In this document: positions 60,539 to 64,000 of the stretch, piece after piece
Numbering within the stretch: position 1 is the stretch's first letter
Layout: each line of letters starts with the position of its first letter
NCBI RefSeq assembly: GCF_900112425.1
Contig: NZ_FOLP01000003.1
Location: 62,001 to 126,000 of the forward strand
Length of the DNA stretch: 64,000 nt
Source of the DNA: Variovorax sp. OK212
GTDB lineage: Bacteria; Pseudomonadota; Gammaproteobacteria; Burkholderiales; Burkholderiaceae_C
Direction: 5' to 3'
Made by a program: the position numbers and the translations under genes
Notes under the pieces: model-generated
What the model was told of the DNA's origin: nothing
Seen by the model: the letters and a program-made list of their open reading frames with translations, nothing else
Database searches by the model: none

Positions 60539-60946
60539 ATGACGACGAAGACATACAACGGCAGCTGCCACTGCGGCAAGGTTCGCTTTCAGGCCCTGAT
60601 CGACCTTGCGCAGGGCACGGGCAAATGCAATTGCTCCATCTGCACCAAGGCGCGCGCATGGGGTGCCATCGTGAAGCCGGAGGCGTTCACGCTGCTGTCG
60701 GGGGAGGAAGACCTGTCGCTGTACCAGTTCAACACGCACAGCACCGAGCACCTGTTCTGCAGGCACTGCGGCATGCGGCCGTTCGGGCGCGGCAACGTGC
60801 CGCAGATCGGCGGGGCGTATGTCAGCGTGAACCTGAGCTGCCTGGACGACGTGACGACCGAGGAGCTGTCGACGGCGCCCGTCCGCTACATGGACGGGCG
60901 TCACGACAACTGGTTCGAGCCGCCGGCCGAGACGCGCTACCTCTGA
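60539..60946 (+). CDS. GFA-family (glutathione-dependent formaldehyde-activating-like) zinc protein
   Basis: A 135-residue protein with the Cys set of the GFA/CENP-V fold: [10 protein letters not shown] near residue 9, [13 protein letters not shown] near 30 and [13 protein letters not shown] near 73. These bind two zinc ions. The name-giving enzyme condenses formaldehyde with glutathione, but most members have untested roles. It is divergent from the WYL regulator. Confidence 0.92.
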   Translation: MTTKTYNGSCHCGKVRFQALIDLAQGTGKCNCSICTKARAWGAIVKPEAFTLLSGEEDLSLYQFNTHSTEHLFCRHCGMRPFGRGNVPQIGGAYVSVNLSCLDDVTTEELSTAPVRYMDGRHDNWFEPPAETRYL

Positions 60947-60981
60947 GCGAAGCGGCGCCGACCGGCGATCGTGCGCACCGC

Positions 60982-61872
60982 TTACTTGCGGCGGCGGTTC
61001 GTGGAAGCGGCAGGTGCCGAGGTTTGCGACGGCGCAGCGCCGCCGTCCACGCCCAGGCGGCCACCGCCGCCGAGGCCCTGGCCGCGCACCGTCTGCGCCT
61101 TGTAGTTGCGCAGCGAGCGGACCATCTGGTTGAAGGCGTCCATGAAGGCGGCCGCAATCACCTTGCCTTGCGGCGTGCGCGTGTAGCCGCCGATGCCGCC
61201 CGCGCCGGAAAGGCCGCCCAGGCCGGCAAAGCCCGCGAAGTCGGTCTTGGAAGCGCTGCCTTCGGCGGCAGCCACCTGCACGCCCGAGCGGTTGTCGATG
61301 AGGGTCAGCAGGGCGCTGGCTTCCTTGGTCTGCATGCTGGCGCCGAGCTGTGCGATGGCACGGCCGCGGCCGCCACCCACCAGGCCGCCCAGCGCGCCAC
61401 CGAGGCCGCCGGCGTCGCTGTTGCTGAACACGATCTCGGGCGACAGGCCGTAGTCGGAGGCCACCATCTGGCCGCGGCCGAAGTTGCTGCCGCCGCGCAT
61501 TTCGCCCGACTGCATCAGCGCGCGTTCGCGCGTCATGGCGTTCATGCCGGCCGCGCCGCGCTCGACCACCACGAAGCAGTTCGATTGCTGCACCAGCAGG
61601 CGCAGCAGGTTGGCCGTGGGCGGCAGCTTGTATTCGCCGGTGAGCACCGTGTACCAGCCTGCGCTCTGGTTCTCGATCAGCGAGACCGTGCCCAGCGGCG
61701 ATTCGCAGCGCTCGAGCTGGCTGCTTTCGCCGGAGGTGGCGCCGCCTGCGGCGCTGCCGGTGGCCACGGTCTTGGCCGACTGGCTGCCCATCTGCATGTC
61801 CATGGTCTGGCAGCCCGAAAGGGCCAGAAGGCCGGCGAGTGCGCTTGCGAGAGAAAGTTTGGAAAAAGCCAT
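60982..61872 (-). CDS. CsgG/HfaB-like lipoprotein
   Basis: A 296-residue predicted lipoprotein (lipobox LSGC, Cys21). The body resembles CsgG/HfaB proteins: NLLRLLVQQSNCFVVVERG, MVASDYGLSPEIVFSNSD and ASALLTLIDNRSGVQVAAAEG. A Gly-rich region (GGLGGALGGLVGGGRG) and a Ser/Thr/Ala tail are present. CsgG forms the curli secretion pore, but no curli genes are nearby, so another envelope role is likely. Confidence 0.83.
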   Translation of the reverse strand: MAFSKLSLASALAGLLALSGCQTMDMQMGSQSAKTVATGSAAGGATSGESSQLERCESPLGTVSLIENQSAGWYTVLTGEYKLPPTANLLRLLVQQSNCFVVVERGAAGMNAMTRERALMQSGEMRGGSNFGRGQMVASDYGLSPEIVFSNSDAGGLGGALGGLVGGGRGRAIAQLGASMQTKEASALLTLIDNRSGVQVAAAEGSASKTDFAGFAGLGGLSGAGGIGGYTRTPQGKVIAAAFMDAFNQMVRSLRNYKAQTVRGQGLGGGGRLGVDGGAAPSQTSAPAASTNRRRK

Positions 61873-62344
61873 GTCCTGATCTGTCAAGTGAGAAGAATGC
61901 GGCGCCCGTGGCGGGACGTCACTTGTCAAAACCGAAGATGGAATTGCCATGGCCTGTACGACCTCCCGATTCGACGCGCCGCCGGCGACCGCGCGACGAT
62001 ACGACCCGAGAAATCGGCACACCAGTGCCGAAAGTCATGTGCCTGTGCGCACGGCCCGGTCGCTCGCCTTGCACCGCATGGGGAAGCAGCGCGACCGGAG
62101 TCCGAAATCGGGGACGTGTGGGTGGGGGCAACCCGGGTCCTCGATTGCTCCGGCCGCAACGTCGAACAGGCGTGCTGTTCGAGGGGACGACGCATGGAGC
62201 GGGGGCATTATTACTCAGGAAACTTTTTTTAACATTGGCGTAACGGCGGCGGGCGCCCGGCGCTGTTTCTCGAGGGAAACGCGAGGCTGCTGCGGCGTCG
62301 CCACGGTTACATGTCGGCCTTCGACGAGGCCGCGGCGTGTGCCT
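61873..62344. other. Long intergenic region without a supported gene
   Basis: These 472 bases separate the CsgG-like gene from rnk; both run leftwards. Short frames on both strands have no ribosome site or protein-like composition. An A+T-rich patch at 62205-62240 (TATTACTCAGG, then a seven-T run and TAACATT) could hold a promoter for the CsgG-like gene. I see no stable hairpin, tRNA or repeat. Confidence 0.5.
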
Positions 62345-62743
62345 TCAGGTTGCGTAGTCGCCGCTGGCCTCCGGCTGGTAGAGCACCGCCAGCACGCGCG
62401 CCGCGCCCTCGGTGCCATTGGGCATGTCCCAGCGCGCGAGCGTGCCCGTCTTCACGCCCAGCAGGCCGATGCCCACCGGCGACAGCACCGAGACGAAGCC
62501 CGCGCCCGGCTGCGAGTCGCCGGGGTAGCACAAGGTGATCTTCTGGCGCTGCTGCGTGGACGGGTCCTCGACCTCCACCTGCGAGTTCATCGTGACGATG
62601 TCCGCGGGCATGTCGCGCGAGGGCAGCACGTCGGCCAGGTCGAGCAGCTCGGCGAGCGCGGGAGGTTGCTGGCCCGTCAGTTTGCCGAGACGGACGAAGT
62701 CGAGTTCGGTGAGCGTGCGCTCCCCGTGAATGGTTGCAAGCAT
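62345..62743 (-). CDS. rnk: Rnk-type nucleoside diphosphate kinase regulator (GreA-like fold)
   Basis: A 132-residue protein with a short N-terminal helical region (LTELDFVRLGKLTGQ) and a GreA/GreB C-terminal-like domain (VEDPSTQQRQKITLCYPGD; SVLSPVGIGLLGVKTG). Rnk binds RNA polymerase in the secondary channel and was first found as a regulator of nucleoside diphosphate kinase. It stands alone. Confidence 0.87.
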   Translation of the reverse strand: MLATIHGERTLTELDFVRLGKLTGQQPPALAELLDLADVLPSRDMPADIVTMNSQVEVEDPSTQQRQKITLCYPGDSQPGAGFVSVLSPVGIGLLGVKTGTLARWDMPNGTEGAARVLAVLYQPEASGDYAT

Positions 62744-63094
62744 GAAGCACTCCAGTTGAATGCGTCGCCGTTCTGAATGAAGGAACGAACGGCGTCGCTG
62801 CCGCGCGGCGGGTGCCCGGCGGTCAATGGTTCGCGCATCAAGAAGAAGGGTAGCGGACCGCCGGGCTCAGGAAAGTGCGGAGGTGCGTCGCAAGACCGCC
62901 GCGGTCGCCGCAACGGCTGCACCCGCGCGACGGCCAGCCGCTGCCTTGGGCAGGGCTGCGCATGCGGCAGGGTGTTTGCGGGAGGTGGACCACGGGGACA
63001 TTCGCGCGAGTTTAGGTGTGTGAGCCGAGGGCATCAAGCAAAGGCCTCATGTGCCTTGCCGATAAGCGGCATGCGGCCACGCACAATCAAAGAC
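62744..63094. other. Intergenic region between divergent rnk and ynfA-like genes
   Basis: This 351-base stretch should contain both promoters. It is G+C-rich with short frames only. I see no clear operator, hairpin or small gene. Confidence 0.5.
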
Positions 63095-63412
63095 ATGCGG
63101 ACCTTTCTTCTCTATGTTGCGACGGCGCTCGCGGAAATCGTCGGCTGCTATCTGCCTTATCTGTGGCTCAAGCAGGAGCGCTCGGCATGGCTGCTGTTGC
63201 CGGCTGCGATCAGCCTCGCGGTGTTCGCGTGGTTGCTGACATTGCACGAGACGGCGGCGGGGCGGGTGTACGCGGCGTATGGCGGCGTGTACATCGGCGT
63301 GGCGATCGCGTGGCTCTGGGCGGTCGACGGCATCAAGCCCACGGCGTGGGACCTGGCCGGCGTGGCCGTGTGCTTCGTCGGCATGGGGCTCATCGCGTTC
63401 CAGCCGCGATAG
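63095..63412 (+). CDS. YnfA-family small membrane protein
   Basis: A 105-residue inner-membrane protein with four membrane segments. The typical start is [21 protein letters not shown], with [19 protein letters not shown] and the C-terminal [16 protein letters not shown]. The family belongs to the wider small multidrug resistance superfamily (UPF0060), and an efflux role has been reported for some members. The start at 63095 is chosen because it matches the family N-terminus. Confidence 0.92.
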   Translation: MRTFLLYVATALAEIVGCYLPYLWLKQERSAWLLLPAAISLAVFAWLLTLHETAAGRVYAAYGGVYIGVAIAWLWAVDGIKPTAWDLAGVAVCFVGMGLIAFQPR

Positions 63413-63443
63413 GGCGCTTCGCGCAAGCTGCGCCGCAAAAGGA

Positions 63444-63476
63444 AATGCCTCGCTACCTTGTGAGTAGCGAGGCATT
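63444..63476 (-). terminator. Terminator of the first tRNA-Asn gene
   Basis: The arms TGCCTCGCTAC and GTAGCGAGGCA pair perfectly around a seven-base loop. On the minus strand the stem is followed by TTTCCTTTT. It also lies behind the plus-strand ynfA-like gene and may serve both. Confidence 0.88.
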
Positions 63477-63501
63477 CAGGAACCACCGGAGTGGTTTGTT
63501 T

Positions 63502-63577
63502 TGGCTCCTCGACCTGGGCTCGAACCAGGGACCTACGGATTAACAGTCCGGCGCTCTACCAACTGAGCTATCGAGGA
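63502..63577 (-). tRNA. tRNA-Asn (anticodon GUU)
   Basis: A 76-base tRNA with acceptor arms TCCTCGA and TCGAGGA, discriminator G and encoded CCA. The D-arm reads AGCTCAGTTGGTAGAGC, the anticodon loop CTGTTAATC has anticodon GTT, and the T-arm contains GGTTCGAGCC. It is identical to the copy at 63731-63806. Confidence 0.97.
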
Positions 63578-63677
63578 ACAAGCCTTAAATTATATGCAAT
63601 TGATTTGCCGATTTTGGATCGACGCTTCATTTTTTTGAACGGTGTGCAACACCGTCGATGCCGCTGCACAAATGAAA

Positions 63678-63708
63678 ATGCCCCGCTACCTTGTGAGTAG
63701 CGGAGCAT
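63678..63708 (-). terminator. Terminator of the second tRNA-Asn gene
   Basis: On the minus strand ATGCTCCGCTAC pairs with GTAGCGGGGCAT around a seven-base loop, followed by TTTTC. The loop and inner stem are the same as in the terminator of the other copy. Confidence 0.87.
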
Positions 63709-63730
63709 CCAGTGGCCTTGCGGCTTTTTG

Positions 63731-63806
63731 TGGCTCCTCGACCTGGGCTCGAACCAGGGACCTACGGATTAACAGTCCGGCGCTCTACCAACTGAGCTAT
63801 CGAGGA
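63731..63806 (-). tRNA. tRNA-Asn (anticodon GUU), second copy
   Basis: This copy has the same 76 bases as the tRNA at 63502-63577, including encoded CCA. The start-to-start distance is 229 bases. Each copy has its own terminator, so the two look like a tandem duplication of a whole transcription unit. Confidence 0.97.
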
Positions 63807-63878
63807 ACAAGCCTTAGATTATAGCGTGCTTTTTTGCTCGTTCTCAAGCGCGCACAGATTTCGAAGACACAACCGTGA

Positions 63879-64000
63879 TCAGAGCGCCACGGTCAGCCCG
63901 AGCCGCAACGTGCGCGGCGCGCCGGGGAACAGATAGACATGGCTGAACTGGTAAGGCGACTCCTTCCAGTAGCGGCGATCGAACAGGTTGTCGACCGCGA
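63879..64000 (-). CDS. TonB-dependent receptor, C-terminal end (rest outside window)
   Basis: About 40 C-terminal residues are visible, including AVDNLFDRRYWKES and FPGAPRTLRLGLTVAL followed by a TGA stop. The N-L-F-D-x-x-Y element and the terminal beta-strand are typical of siderophore-type outer-membrane receptors. The substrate cannot be told from this fragment. Confidence 0.85.
   Translation of the reverse strand, partial: AVDNLFDRRYWKESPYQFSHVYLFPGAPRTLRLGLTVAL

Noticed and set aside
61919-62243. Several 60-130 codon frames in the gap before rnk
   Set aside because: None has a ribosome site, family motif or normal composition, and they overlap each other on both strands.

Overview
The window is GC-rich (roughly two thirds G+C), densely packed bacterial chromosome. 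Gene content and order point to a betaproteobacterium of the Burkholderiales, most likely Comamonadaceae and Variovorax-like. Indicators are nadE-glnB, an ilvBNC-pssA-leuA run, a K+-independent proton pyrophosphatase with an OmpA-like tail, aat-bpt, an ECF sigma/DUF3619/DUF3106/RDD cluster, and many ATGA/GTGA start-stop overlaps. This assignment is inferred from protein character, not from a database search. No insertion sequence, prophage or CRISPR array was seen.

Layout. 1-5.4 kb: partial serine hydrolase, a secreted unknown, a Mn-type sodA and ZIP transporter pair behind a Fur-box-like site, an aldehyde dehydrogenase and an exported peroxiredoxin. 5.6-12.3 kb: a lipid-type gene run (phospholipase D lipoprotein, sterol-desaturase-like and fatty-acid-desaturase-like membrane enzymes, a ketosynthase III fused to a heme-oxygenase-like diiron domain, then proteins of unknown function). 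This run is the best candidate for an undescribed pathway. 12.5-22.8 kb: a PF10118-type protein divergent from a TetR regulator, a MerR/TolC/HlyD/two-permease export operon with no ATPase gene, a YhgE/Pip-like membrane protein and an NTF2-like protein. 22.8-26.1 kb: membrane and soluble pyrophosphatases, divergently transcribed. 26.1-33.8 kb: PLDc_N-TPR protein, FemAB/GNAT-like protein, nadE-glnB, a LOG-family protein, and an ECF sigma factor cluster ending in dgkA.

34-42.3 kb carries branched-chain amino acid synthesis: ilvB, ilvN, a small DUF4282-like gene, ilvC, pssA, a leucine-rich leader peptide with attenuator, then two different 2-isopropylmalate synthase genes. 42.4-46.2 kb: a penicillin-binding peptidase, an IclR regulator and the two N-end-rule transferases (bpt, aat). 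46.4-52.7 kb: an orphan form-II CoxL-like molybdenum hydroxylase subunit, AraC, VOC and SRPBCC proteins, and the divergent pobA/pobR pair. 52.7-59.3 kb: an OmpR-type two-component system followed by a DegP-type protease with a TTAAG direct-repeat box in its promoter region, then a NarL-type two-component system. 59.4-64 kb: WYL regulator/GFA enzyme pair, a CsgG-like lipoprotein, rnk, a YnfA-like protein, two identical tRNA-Asn genes each with its own terminator, and the end of a TonB-dependent receptor.

Control sites are readable beside many regulators: Fur, TetR, MerR, PobR, WYL and OmpR-type sites, plus the leu attenuator. All are sequence-based predictions. The high G+C content produces long spurious open frames on the opposite strand of nearly every gene; these were left out.
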